DNA from: Paraburkholderia lacunae
GTDB taxonomy: Bacteria > Pseudomonadota > Gammaproteobacteria > Burkholderiales > Burkholderiaceae
Assembly: GCF_003353175.1 (NCBI RefSeq)
Contig: NZ_QHKS01000012.1
Coordinates: 186,001-250,000 of the forward strand
DNA length: 64,000 nucleotides
Reading direction: 5' to 3'
Each line of letters opens with the position of its first letter. The first letter of the stretch is position 1. Below are positions 43,735 to 51,977 of the stretch, piece by piece. Under the pieces are notes generated by a model. It saw only the letters and a program-made list of their open reading frames with translations. It searched no databases and had not been told where the DNA came from. The translations under genes and the position numbers were made by a program.

Positions 43735-44571
43735 ATGGCAGCGCGAAAACAGACGACAGAGAAAAAACCGTTGCTTCAGCCAGACAACAAGGGGCCGCGT
43801 ACGACCAAGCGGGGAGATCAGGTGGCCGAGCTCATCAAAAGCTGGATTACCGATGGAAAGCTGCGCCCCGGCATGCGACTGAACAAGGAGGCTGAGCTTC
43901 AGGAAATGTTCAACGTCAGTCGAGGTTCCATGCGGGAGGCTCTCAAGGCCCTGGAGGTACAGGGACTTGTGCGTCTGAGTACCGGGCCGGACGGCGGAGC
44001 GACGATTACACGAGTACCGCTCGCCCGCGCATTCCAGTCGCTGCAGAACTACCTGTTTTTCGAGAGCATCAGCCTCGAGGATATTTATGCCGTGCGGCGC
44101 GTGCTGGAGCCGCTACTTGCGGCGGGAGCGGTGGAGCATCTGACGGACGCAGATCTGGAGGCGCTCGAGCGCAGTGTGGAGGTGTGCGAGCCATTTGCCG
44201 CGAGTCATGAACGTGCCCTCGATCAGCGGCAGGAGGACATCCGTTTTCATGACGTGCTGGCCGGGGCCAATCCGAACGCGTTCCTTCGGTGCACCTGTCA
44301 GATCATCAACCAGATGCTGCACACCCTCGTGATCGTCGCGGGCAACGTGACGCAAGACGATTACCAGGCGTTTGGTCGGCAGACCGTCGCTGCTCATCGC
44401 GCGATCCTGGAAGCGGCAAGGCGCCGCGACGCAGGGGAGGTCGAGAGGCTTATGGTGGCTCACATGGAAGAAGCGGAAATGCAGCTTCGCAAGGTGCATG
44501 CCGCCTTGCGGCAAAAGCTGGTACTGGATTCGGACCTTGGTCTGCACGCGGGCAGGAAGGGCGCTTCGTGA
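43735..44571 (+). CDS. GntR family (FadR subfamily) transcriptional regulator
   Basis: A 278-residue regulator with a winged helix-turn-helix at residues about 28-95 (KEAELQEMFNVSRGSMREAL) and an all-helical FCD ligand domain after residue 105 (IYAVRRVLEPLLAAGAVEHL; HDVLAGANPNAFL; HRAILEAARRRDAGEVERLM). The metal-binding Asp/His pattern of FCD proteins appears present. It is divergent from the biosynthetic operon and convergent with an amidase gene, so it could control either. Ligand unknown. Confidence 0.92.
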   Translation: MAARKQTTEKKPLLQPDNKGPRTTKRGDQVAELIKSWITDGKLRPGMRLNKEAELQEMFNVSRGSMREALKALEVQGLVRLSTGPDGGATITRVPLARAFQSLQNYLFFESISLEDIYAVRRVLEPLLAAGAVEHLTDADLEALERSVEVCEPFAASHERALDQRQEDIRFHDVLAGANPNAFLRCTCQIINQMLHTLVIVAGNVTQDDYQAFGRQTVAAHRAILEAARRRDAGEVERLMVAHMEEAEMQLRKVHAALRQKLVLDSDLGLHAGRKGAS

Positions 44572-44628
44572 TACGGCGTTCGGCTCAGCGGACAGCCGCC
44601 GGCCCGGATATCCGTGCGGCGTGTAGTG

Positions 44629-46053
44629 TCAGCGCGTTTTGCGGCCACTAATGGATGAGGAAAGCGAGCGCGCCAGCTCAGCTAGCGGAGCGCGTCCGAG
44701 TGCGAGTTCCAGGATGTGGCTTGCCCAGAGCACGAGTGCATCGGCGTGACGGCCGCCAACGATCTGTATTCCGATCGGTAGACCGTCTGAAGTGCTGCCC
44801 GCATAAACACTTGCTGCAGGAAGCCCGAGCTGGTTGCACCATGCGGTGAAGTGGGGAAACAGTTCCTTGCCGGCCGGGAGTTCCGCAAGCGGCATGGCCA
44901 CGCAGGGATACACCGGGCAGATAACAAGGTCGTACCGTTCGAAGAATGCGTTGACGGTGGCGCCAAGTTCGCCTCTCTCGATGAGTGCGCCAAGCAACGT
45001 CTGGCGCGATATTGTCGCGCCTGCCTCAGAGTAGGCCTGTAACGACGGATCGAGCGCGTCGCCGCCGTCAGCAAGGCCTTCGGTGAGCTGGCGACAGCAG
45101 GCTGGCCAGATGGTGGCGTGGATCGCGTTACAGCGAGCGATACCCGGCGGATCTTCCGGCTGAACCCTGGCGCCAAGATCGCGGAAGGTGTCGACTGTAC
45201 GCATGAGCGCGTCGTGGACGGCGGTTTCGGGCGTGACAGCGAGGCCCAGGGACGGACTGTACGCTATGCGGACACCGCCTGGTGTTGGCTTGCACTTAAG
45301 ACCAAGTTCATAGTCGCTGGCGTCGAACGGCAAGGCGTACCAGTCGCGGCTGTCAGGGCGGCTAATGACGGTCAGGACGCGTGCGGCATCCCCCACGCAG
45401 CGTGTCATGGGGCCTACGTGGCTCAACAGCCCGAACGGCCCGCGTGGCGCATGCGGAACGCGTCCGAAGCTCGGCTTGAAACCAAACGTACCAGTGAACG
45501 CGGCTGGAATCCGGATCGATCCACCGCCGTCGGTGCCGATCGCCGCGGGCGCCATGCCAAGCGCGACCGCTGCGGCGGCTCCGCCGCTGCTGCCACCTGG
45601 GGTACGGTCCGTATCCCAGGGATTGCGTGTGACTCCGGTAAGTGGACTATCGGTGACGATCTTGTGGGCGAAATCAGGCAGGGTGGTCTTGGCGAAGCAG
45701 ATGGCGCCAGACTCGCGAAGCCTCGCGACGCACGGGCTATCGTGGAGTGATGGCGTTTCGTCCGTCACGCGCGAGCCATATCGTGTAGCAAGTCCGGCGA
45801 CAGCAACGTTGTCCTTGACGCTGACCGGGACGCCATCCAGCGGCCCAAGCGGGCGCTTGTGGTGCCACCGTGTCTCGGACGCACGGGCCATGTCGAGTGC
45901 ATCCGCTGCTATCTGGCAGAAGGCATTCACGGCGGGATCGAGCTGTTCTACGCGCAGGAGCACGGCCTGCATGACCTCCACGGGGGAGGTGCTGCCCGTT
46001 TTATAAAGCGCATGAAGCTCCTGTGCTGTCAGATCGCAGATGTCATAGCCCAT
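44629..46053 (-). CDS. Amidase signature family protein 1
   Basis: A 474-residue amidase of the GatA/AtzF family. The Ser-cisSer-Lys triad is visible: Lys80 in VPVSVKDNVAVAG, Ser155 in TPGGSSGGAAAA and the nucleophile Ser in GTDGGGSIRIPAA. It hydrolyses an amide, releasing a carboxylate and an amine or ammonia. It is a paralogue of the amidase at 51978 (shared TDSPLTGVTRNPWDT-type segment). It lacks GatB/GatC neighbours, so it is not a tRNA amidotransferase. Its upstream region carries palindromes. Confidence 0.9.
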   Translation of the reverse strand: MGYDICDLTAQELHALYKTGSTSPVEVMQAVLLRVEQLDPAVNAFCQIAADALDMARASETRWHHKRPLGPLDGVPVSVKDNVAVAGLATRYGSRVTDETPSLHDSPCVARLRESGAICFAKTTLPDFAHKIVTDSPLTGVTRNPWDTDRTPGGSSGGAAAAVALGMAPAAIGTDGGGSIRIPAAFTGTFGFKPSFGRVPHAPRGPFGLLSHVGPMTRCVGDAARVLTVISRPDSRDWYALPFDASDYELGLKCKPTPGGVRIAYSPSLGLAVTPETAVHDALMRTVDTFRDLGARVQPEDPPGIARCNAIHATIWPACCRQLTEGLADGGDALDPSLQAYSEAGATISRQTLLGALIERGELGATVNAFFERYDLVICPVYPCVAMPLAELPAGKELFPHFTAWCNQLGLPAASVYAGSTSDGLPIGIQIVGGRHADALVLWASHILELALGRAPLAELARSLSSSISGRKTR

Positions 46054-46395
46054 GTTGTCTCCAAATTAATCATCATAAATAGACCATAGATGTGAGGCTC
46101 GCTCATGTCAAATGATCTTGAATTAGTGAAAAATCAGGGTAAACGAGCGACTCGGTGATGTTGACATCCAAATTCTGTGGACGTAATTTTATGATCATAA
46201 ATGATCAAGCGAGGCTGCTGCCAGTGACCGGTAGTGTCGGCTTGATACGTGACGCAAGTTTGAAGGGCGTCGTAGTTTGGCGGTACGAAGCAGTTCGCAC
46301 GGCTTGTTGGTCAATCGAGGCTAATGCTGCGATCCGGCGAGGGCGTCAGTTATGGCGTCGTCCGCGGTCGGCCCGGAGACTCAGGAAATCTTAGT
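46054..46395. promoter_or_regulatory. 342-bp amidase upstream region with TTTATGATCATAAA palindrome
   Basis: A perfect 14-bp palindrome, TTTATGATCATAAA, lies at 46188-46201 and is followed by another TGATCA. A related half (ATCATCATAAAT) lies at about 46069-46079 near the amidase start. This region is AT-rich for the genome and probably holds the amidase promoter and operators for a dimeric regulator. No gene is visible. Confidence 0.55.
46379..46395. promoter_or_regulatory. Fourth copy of the 17-bp XRE-associated palindrome
   Basis: ACTCAG-GAAAT-CTTAGT differs from the ACTAAG-N5-CTTAGT sites at one arm position. It abuts the stop codon of the first XRE gene. Confidence 0.5.
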
Positions 46396-46725
46396 TTATT
46401 CCTGGGCCAGTTTCTCTGCGCTGGCGAGGAGGGCTCTCTTCTTTTCCTTGCTGAGCCTGCCGGCGATTGCCAGCAGGTTCGCCAACAGATCGTCGTCCTC
46501 GTAGAGGAAGCCGGTGGGGACAAGAAGTGCCCGCGCCAGACGCTGGCTGGTCTGCACGGCAGGTGTGTGTTTACCCTTTTCGTACTGGTTGACGCGAGTG
46601 CTGGCGGAGAATTCGTCGATACCCGCCTGGATGCCAAGCTGCTCTTGGGTCAAGCCCGAGCGCAGTCGCGCCTGTTTCAGGCGTCGAGGGAAGACGGCAT
46701 CAGAAGTGGGTGTATCGCGCGACAT
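46396..46725 (-). CDS. XRE family helix-turn-helix regulator 1
   Basis: A 109-residue regulator with a Cro/CI-type helix-turn-helix at residues about 15-70 (ARLRSGLTQEQLGIQAGIDE then STRVNQYEKGKHTP) and a short helical tail (LLAIAGRLSKEKKRALLASA). It is about 60% identical by eye to the next gene, so the two are a tandem duplication. ACTAAG-N5-CTTAGT lies just upstream of its start. Likely self-regulating; target beyond that unknown. Confidence 0.9.
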   Translation of the reverse strand: MSRDTPTSDAVFPRRLKQARLRSGLTQEQLGIQAGIDEFSASTRVNQYEKGKHTPAVQTSQRLARALLVPTGFLYEDDDLLANLLAIAGRLSKEKKRALLASAEKLAQE

Positions 46726-46758
46726 CCGGCGAGTGTCCCGGATTCGCTCAGGAATTTT

Positions 46759-46775
46759 ACTAAGTAATTCTTAGT
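46759..46775. promoter_or_regulatory. 17-bp palindrome upstream of XRE regulator 1
   Basis: ACTAAG-TAATT-CTTAGT, perfect 6-bp arms, located 34-50 bases before the start at 46725. A degenerate neighbour (ACTAAA-CATTA-CTTGGT) follows at 46782-46798. A candidate operator for one or both XRE regulators. Confidence 0.6.
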
Positions 46776-46782
46776 TGGAAGA

Positions 46783-47142
46783 CTAAACATTACTTGGTTT
46801 TGGAGCCTTGGAGGATGCTGATTGTCTCAGCGTCTCGGCATTCGCGAGGAGGATCTTCTTCTTTCCCCGCGTGAGCCGGGCCGCAGTTACGAGAAGAGTT
46901 GCGAGCAGATCGTCCTCCTCGTAGAGGAAAGACGTCGGGACATGCAGTGCTCTCGCCAGACGTTGTCCCATCATGAGATGGGGCAGGTGTTTGCCTCTTT
47001 CGTACTGGTTGATGCGAGCACTTGCGGAGAATTCGTCGATTCCCGCGTTAATGCCGAGCTGTTCCTGGGTCAGGCCCGAGCGTACCCGTGCCTCTTTCAG
47101 GCGTTTGGCAAAAATGGAGGATGTCGTGAGCTTACCCGGCAT
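46783..47142 (-). CDS. XRE family helix-turn-helix regulator 2
   Basis: A 119-residue paralogue of the adjacent gene (ARVRSGLTQEQLGINAGIDE, ARINQYERGKHLPH, VTAARLTRGKKKILLANAET) with an extra Ser/Lys/Pro-rich C-terminus. Two palindromic sites of the same type lie upstream at 47176-47215. It is divergent from the ABC transporter operon, so that operon is its most likely target besides itself. Confidence 0.9.
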   Translation of the reverse strand: MPGKLTTSSIFAKRLKEARVRSGLTQEQLGINAGIDEFSASARINQYERGKHLPHLMMGQRLARALHVPTSFLYEEDDLLATLLVTAARLTRGKKKILLANAETLRQSASSKAPKPSNV

Positions 47143-47175
47143 CCTTGGAGTTTCGGGGAATAGCTCGGCTTTTTT

Positions 47176-47215
47176 ACTAAGATTTCCTTAGTCTATTTCC
47201 TAAGGAAATCTTGGC
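47176..47215. promoter_or_regulatory. Two 17-bp palindromes between XRE regulator 2 and the ABC operon
   Basis: ACTAAG-ATTTC-CTTAGT (47176-47192, perfect) and CCTAAG-GAAAT-CTTGGC (47199-47215, imperfect), 23 bp apart centre to centre, roughly two helical turns. This spacing suits cooperative binding of two dimers on one face of the DNA. Confidence 0.6.
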
Positions 47216-47307
47216 CGTGAGGAGTGGCTGCGCCGAAATGCGGCTCATTTGCCGATTGGTCGCGCGGGGCAAAAACTCCGTAGACATGAAGACCGGGACT
47301 TACTTAT

Positions 47308-48183
47308 ATGACCACGATTCTTAACATACTGGGTTACGTGAGCATTCTGATGCTGGTGGCGCTTGGGCTCGCGATCGTTTTCGGCATGATGGACATCGTG
47401 AACCTTGCACACGCCGAGTGGGTCACGATCGGCGCATACGCGTTAGCCGTCGCACAGGCAGTTGGTGGGAAGCAGGCTTTCTGGCTCGCCTTGCTGGCGG
47501 CGCCCGCTGTCGGGGCTGTCCTCGGATGGTGCCTCGAGCGTTTCATCATCCGGCTGCTCTATGACCGGCCACTGGACACGCTCCTCGCGACCTATGCGGC
47601 CAGCCTGATCCTGCAGAAGGCACTGGAACTCATCTTCGGCACCCAGCCGATGCTCGTGTACGCCCCGTTCAGCGGGGCGGTTCCGGTCCCGGGCGGAAGC
47701 TATCCGGCCTACCGGATCTTCGTGATCGGCGTCGCGCTGACCGTGACGGCAGGGTGCTGGCTGCTGTTCGCCCGTACGCGCTTTGGTACCCAGTTGCGTG
47801 CCGTGATCCAGCATCCGGCGATGGCCGAGGCCACTGGCATTGACACCCGGCGCCTGAATCGCATTGCCTTCTGTGGCGGTGCGGCGCTCGCCTCGCTCGC
47901 CGGCGTGCTCGTCGCGCCCATGGTGTCGGTGGAGTCGCATCTGGGCGTCTCCTATCTCGCCAAGGCGTTCTTCGTGATCGTGTTGGGCGGCATCGGATCA
48001 ATCGCGGGCAGCATCCTGGGCAGCGCAGTCATCGGTACTGCCGAGACGTTACTGAGCTATCGCGTCGATCCCTCTCTCGCATCGGCGGTGGTGCTTGTCC
48101 TCTCCATTGTAGTGATCCGGTTCAGACCGCAAGGGCTGATTCCGGGATTCAGCGCTGCCCATCAGCTTCTTGGTAAAGGATAA
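47308..48183 (+). CDS. Branched-chain amino acid/urea-type ABC transporter permease (LivH/UrtB-like)
   Basis: A 291-residue inner-membrane permease with about eight hydrophobic helices. VALGLAIVFGMMDIVNLAHAEWVT near the start (core GMMDIVNLAHAE) and GGIGSIAGSILGSAVIGTAE near the end are LivH family signatures. First gene of a five-gene transporter; five bases separate it from the next gene. Substrate discussed under the binding protein. Confidence 0.92.
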   Translation: MTTILNILGYVSILMLVALGLAIVFGMMDIVNLAHAEWVTIGAYALAVAQAVGGKQAFWLALLAAPAVGAVLGWCLERFIIRLLYDRPLDTLLATYAASLILQKALELIFGTQPMLVYAPFSGAVPVPGGSYPAYRIFVIGVALTVTAGCWLLFARTRFGTQLRAVIQHPAMAEATGIDTRRLNRIAFCGGAALASLAGVLVAPMVSVESHLGVSYLAKAFFVIVLGGIGSIAGSILGSAVIGTAETLLSYRVDPSLASAVVLVLSIVVIRFRPQGLIPGFSAAHQLLGKG

Positions 48184-48188
48184 AGCGT

Positions 48189-49262
48189 ATGTCTGGAAGA
48201 CATGCCGGCTGTCTGCGGCTCTGGTTCTCACAGCCCCTCATCGGCCCAAGGGATGTTCCACCGCTGCTGGGGTGGAGCCTCGCAGTGGTCGTCATGGTGG
48301 TCGTGCCTTTCTTCGCCGGCTCCTGGCTGCTGTCGACGGTGCGCGATGCACTGGTCATGGGGATCCTCGCGTTGAGCTATGACCTGCTCTGGGGGCGGGC
48401 CGGCGTGCTCACGCTCGGGCACACGACGTTCCTCGGTCTCGGTGCCTATGGATTCGCCATCACGACCGTCCAGTTCGGACAGGCATCCGTGACCGGGTTG
48501 GCGGCGGGTGTGTTCTGCGCTGTGGCTGTCGCCGCAGTGATTGGATACTTTCTGCTCTTTGCGGGGGTAAGGCTCCACTTCTTCGCCATCATCAGCCTGG
48601 CCGTGCTGATCGTCGCCCAGCAGCTCGCCGTCAGCTGGCAGTCGGTTACCGGGGGCGACACGGGCCTCCTGGGCATCCCGGGACTGTCATTTAGCGTGGG
48701 CAGGCACACGTTCGACATGAGCGGTCCTCGCGCCTCCTGGTACACGGTAGCCGTTGTACTGCTTGCCGCGACCGGCCTGATATGGCTCGTGTGCCGCGGC
48801 CGCTACGGCAAGGTGCTTGATGCGATCGCGACCAACGAGTGGCGCGCAAAGGCTTGCGGCTATCACACGTCGTTTCACCTGCTGCTCGTCTTCGTCGCCT
48901 CGGCGGCGATTGCCGCAATCGCTGGCGCGCTGATGGCGGCCTGCTCGGGGGTGGTGGCACCGGACGTGTTCTCGCCGCTCCTTGCGACCGAAGTCATCCT
49001 CTGGGTGGCCATCGGCGGCAGGGGAAGAATTGGTGGACCAGTCGTCGCCGCGGTCGTTCTCACGCTGTTCAGGCAGACCGTTTCCAGCTACAGCACGGAC
49101 GGATGGCCCTTGATTCTCGGTGGCCTGTTTCTCGCCTGCGTGCTGTTCATGCCGAACGGCCTGCGCCTTGATGGATTCGTGGAGGCTGCGCGTCGGGCTG
49201 GTCGAGCGGTATGGGGCAGGCCGCCGGTTCACCGCGCGGGCCACGCACGGGAGGAACGGTAA
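48189..49262 (+). CDS. Branched-chain amino acid/urea-type ABC transporter permease (LivM/UrtC-like)
   Basis: A 357-residue permease. GRAGVLTLGHTTFLGLGAYG and WRAKACGYHTSFHLLLVFVAS match LivM/UrtC proteins; a hydrophobic core of about nine helices ends in a basic tail. The stop codon shares one base with the next ATG (TAATG), so translation is coupled. Confidence 0.92.
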   Translation: MSGRHAGCLRLWFSQPLIGPRDVPPLLGWSLAVVVMVVVPFFAGSWLLSTVRDALVMGILALSYDLLWGRAGVLTLGHTTFLGLGAYGFAITTVQFGQASVTGLAAGVFCAVAVAAVIGYFLLFAGVRLHFFAIISLAVLIVAQQLAVSWQSVTGGDTGLLGIPGLSFSVGRHTFDMSGPRASWYTVAVVLLAATGLIWLVCRGRYGKVLDAIATNEWRAKACGYHTSFHLLLVFVASAAIAAIAGALMAACSGVVAPDVFSPLLATEVILWVAIGGRGRIGGPVVAAVVLTLFRQTVSSYSTDGWPLILGGLFLACVLFMPNGLRLDGFVEAARRAGRAVWGRPPVHRAGHAREER

Positions 49263-49996
49263 TGAACGGCCAGTTTCTGCAGGGCACCAACCTGTCGCGC
49301 GCGTACGGTGGAATCAACGCCGTGGCCGGTGTCGACATCACCATCGCGCCACACGACCTGCTGTGCGTGATTGGCCCGAACGGCGCGGGCAAGAGCACGC
49401 TCGTTGGCCTGCTCTCAGGCGCGATTGCCCCCGGTTCCGGCGAACTGTATCTCGACGGTGAGCGGATGACCGGCCGCCCGATGCACGCATTCTGCCGGCG
49501 CGGCGTGGTGCGCAAGTTTCAGGGGACCAACACCTTCCTCACGATGACGGTGCGCGACAACCTGATGGTGGCGGGCCTTGGCGTCGCGGCTTACCGGGCT
49601 TCGCCGATGCCTGATCCCGACGCGGTGCTGGAGGAGGTGGGTCTGGCCGCGCAGGCGGGCGAGCTCGCCTCGCATCTGCCGCATGGTGAGCGGCAGTGGC
49701 TCGAAATCGGCATGGCGATCATGTGCCAGCCCGCATTGCTGCTTCTCGACGAACCCGCAGCCGGTCTGTCCGCCAAGGACGCGCGGCGGCTGGTGCGCCT
49801 CGTCCACCGGCTACGGGAGCGGTGCGCGGTACTCGCCATCGAACACGACCTGGGCTTCGTGCAGTCGCTTGAGTGTGAGACGTGGGTGATGCATCGGGGG
49901 GAGGTGGTTCGACGGGGATCGTATGCGGAGATCGCGGATGACGAGGAGATCCGCCGCATCTATCTGGGGCGGGGGGCGCCACATGCTGCGCATTGA
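49262..49996 (+). CDS. ABC transporter ATP-binding protein (LivG/UrtD-like)
   Basis: A 244-residue ATPase with Walker A GPNGAGKST (Lys44), signature LPHGERQWLEIGMAI, Walker B LLLDEPAAGLS and switch AIEHDLGFV. The signature with GERQWLEIGMA is closer to UrtD (urea) than to LivG, where it is usually LAYGQQRRLEIA. It overlaps the next gene by 14 bases. Confidence 0.92.
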   Translation: MNGQFLQGTNLSRAYGGINAVAGVDITIAPHDLLCVIGPNGAGKSTLVGLLSGAIAPGSGELYLDGERMTGRPMHAFCRRGVVRKFQGTNTFLTMTVRDNLMVAGLGVAAYRASPMPDPDAVLEEVGLAAQAGELASHLPHGERQWLEIGMAIMCQPALLLLDEPAAGLSAKDARRLVRLVHRLRERCAVLAIEHDLGFVQSLECETWVMHRGEVVRRGSYAEIADDEEIRRIYLGRGAPHAAH

Positions 49997-50726
49997 AAAC
50001 CTGTGCGCCGGATACGGCGACGTGGATGTGGTTCACAACCTCACGCTGGACGTGCAGCCGAATGAGGTGGTCGGTGTGCTCGGCTGCAACGGTGCCGGCA
50101 AGACCACGCTGGTGAAGGCGGTCATGGGGCTGCTGCCGCGTGTGAGCGGGCAGGTCGCTTTCCTGGGGCAGCCGGTGACCGGCCTGCGTACGCATGAGAT
50201 CGCGCGCCTGGGTATCGGTCTGGTGCCACAGGGACGCTGGATCTTTCCGAAACTGACCGTGCGCGAGAACCTGCTGATGGGTACGCAGGCCGCCGGTGGC
50301 GCCGACATTCTCGATGAGGTATTCGATTACTTCCCGGTGCTCAGGACGCGTCTGTCGCAGCAGGGCGGCACGCTCTCGGGCGGTGAGCAGCAGGTCCTCG
50401 CCATCGCACGCGCCCTGTGCGGTCGCCCGAAACTGCTCCTGCTCGACGAGCCCTCCGACGGCGTGCAGCCCAATCTGGTCGAGCGTATCGGCGAGGTGAT
50501 TCCCGAGCTCTGCCGCCGCTCGAAGCTGGCCGTGCTCCTGGTCGAACAGAACCTCGATCTCGTCCTTCAGAGCGCACGCCGCTGCATCGTGCTCAGCAAC
50601 GGGCGGCTCGTGCATGCCGGCGCCGTTGAGCCGCGACACAGCGGGAGGGGCGAACACCCGCTCGCGCGCTATCTTTCTCCGGCCGCCGATAGCGCGCCGG
50701 ACTTCCGCCCTGAAAACATCCAGTGA
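49983..50726 (+). CDS. ABC transporter ATP-binding protein (LivF/UrtE-like)
   Basis: A 247-residue ATPase. Walker A GCNGAGKTT (Lys40), signature LSGGEQQVLAIARAL, Walker B LLLDEPSDGVQP and switch LVEQNLDL. The DEPSDGVQPN segment is closer to UrtE (DEPTEGIQPS) than to LivF (DEPSLGLAP). With the preceding gene it forms the ATPase pair of the importer. Confidence 0.92.
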   Translation: MLRIENLCAGYGDVDVVHNLTLDVQPNEVVGVLGCNGAGKTTLVKAVMGLLPRVSGQVAFLGQPVTGLRTHEIARLGIGLVPQGRWIFPKLTVRENLLMGTQAAGGADILDEVFDYFPVLRTRLSQQGGTLSGGEQQVLAIARALCGRPKLLLLDEPSDGVQPNLVERIGEVIPELCRRSKLAVLLVEQNLDLVLQSARRCIVLSNGRLVHAGAVEPRHSGRGEHPLARYLSPAADSAPDFRPENIQ

Positions 50727-50744
50727 TCTCCAGTGAGAAAAAGC

Positions 50745-51923
50745 ATGAACCGACGTGAATTTTCCCGAACCGTGCTGCTTGGTGCAGCTGCTTCCCTCGC
50801 CGCATCGGCCGTCTCTCCGTTCGCGCGCGCGGCGGAGCCGTTGAAGATCGGCCTGCTCGCTCCACTCAGCGGTCCGCTGACGAGAGTGGGACAGACCAAC
50901 CGTAACTGCGCCGCGCTGGCGGTGGACGAGATCAATGCGGCGGGTGGGCTGCTGGGACGGCCACTGCAACTGAGCGTCGAGGACACGCAGATGTCGACGG
51001 CCGTTACGCTGGAGAGGGCGCGGCAGCTTTTCATACGTGACGACGTGGCAATGATCACGGGCATGGTGCTGCCATCAGAGCGCGAGGCGGCCCTTCAGGC
51101 GGCGAGGGCAGCGCGAAAGCTCATCGTCTATCCGAACTTCGACGAGGGGCGGTGCGACCCTCAACTGCTCACGACAGGCCTCGCCGCGAGCCAGCGCATC
51201 GAGCCGCTCATTGCATGGCTCATGCGTGACGGAGGGCGCTCCGTGTGCGCAGTCGTCTCGGACATCGGCAGCAACCGGAAGGTGCTGATCCCGCAGTTGC
51301 AGGCGGCGGTGGCGCGCCACGGCGGCAAGTTCCTCGACGTCTACTGGCTGCCCTTCGGCACGCGCGACTACGGGGCCGTCCTGCAACAGGTCGCCAGTGC
51401 CAACCCGCAGATCGTGTGGCACAGCATCGGGGACGACCCGGTGACGTTCGTGAAGCAGTACCGGTCGTTCGCCACGAAACCGCAACTGGCGACGGACATC
51501 GCACACGAATCCCTGTCGATTGCAACTACAGGTGCATCGACCGGAACGATCGGCGTGTCGTCGTACTTCATGAGCATCGACAACCCGGAAAACCAGGCGT
51601 TCCTCACGCGCTATATGGCCCGTTACGCCAATGCACGCGATCCTCGCCTCGGCCGCTATGCCGTCGTGCTCCCGCATGGCGAGAACACCTATGCGGGCAT
51701 TCGTCTCTTCGCCGAAGCCGTCCGGTCGTCGGGAAGTGTCGACGCCGGGCGCGTGAGGGCCGCGTTGCCCGCCGTCTCCATTGCGCTGCCGCGTGGCAAA
51801 ACCGGTGTGAGCCACGACGGAGGCCATGTGCTTTGCCAGACACGGATCGGCCAGGCACTCGCCGATAACAGCTTTTCGATCCTCGAATCCGCCGGCCCAG
51901 TGACGCCAGTCTGTGAAGGATAA
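50745..51923 (+). CDS. Tat-exported substrate-binding protein (UrtA/AmiC-like)
   Basis: A 392-residue type I periplasmic binding protein. It starts MNRREFSRTVLLGAAA, a twin-arginine signal, with cleavage after FARA near residue 29. The mature part begins EPLKIGLLAPLSGPLTRVG and includes INAAGGLLGRPL and NPENQAFLTRYMARY, as in urea and short-chain amide receptors of the UrtA/AmiC/FmdD group. A substrate that is an amide or urea derivative fits the flanking amidases (inference). Start at 50745, since the upstream GTG at 50733 precedes the Tat motif poorly. Confidence 0.9.
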   Translation: MNRREFSRTVLLGAAASLAASAVSPFARAAEPLKIGLLAPLSGPLTRVGQTNRNCAALAVDEINAAGGLLGRPLQLSVEDTQMSTAVTLERARQLFIRDDVAMITGMVLPSEREAALQAARAARKLIVYPNFDEGRCDPQLLTTGLAASQRIEPLIAWLMRDGGRSVCAVVSDIGSNRKVLIPQLQAAVARHGGKFLDVYWLPFGTRDYGAVLQQVASANPQIVWHSIGDDPVTFVKQYRSFATKPQLATDIAHESLSIATTGASTGTIGVSSYFMSIDNPENQAFLTRYMARYANARDPRLGRYAVVLPHGENTYAGIRLFAEAVRSSGSVDAGRVRAALPAVSIALPRGKTGVSHDGGHVLCQTRIGQALADNSFSILESAGPVTPVCEG

Positions 51924-51977
51924 ACGTGTCCTCGTCACGCCTTGAAATAGTTTATACCAAGAAATAAGGACTACAAA

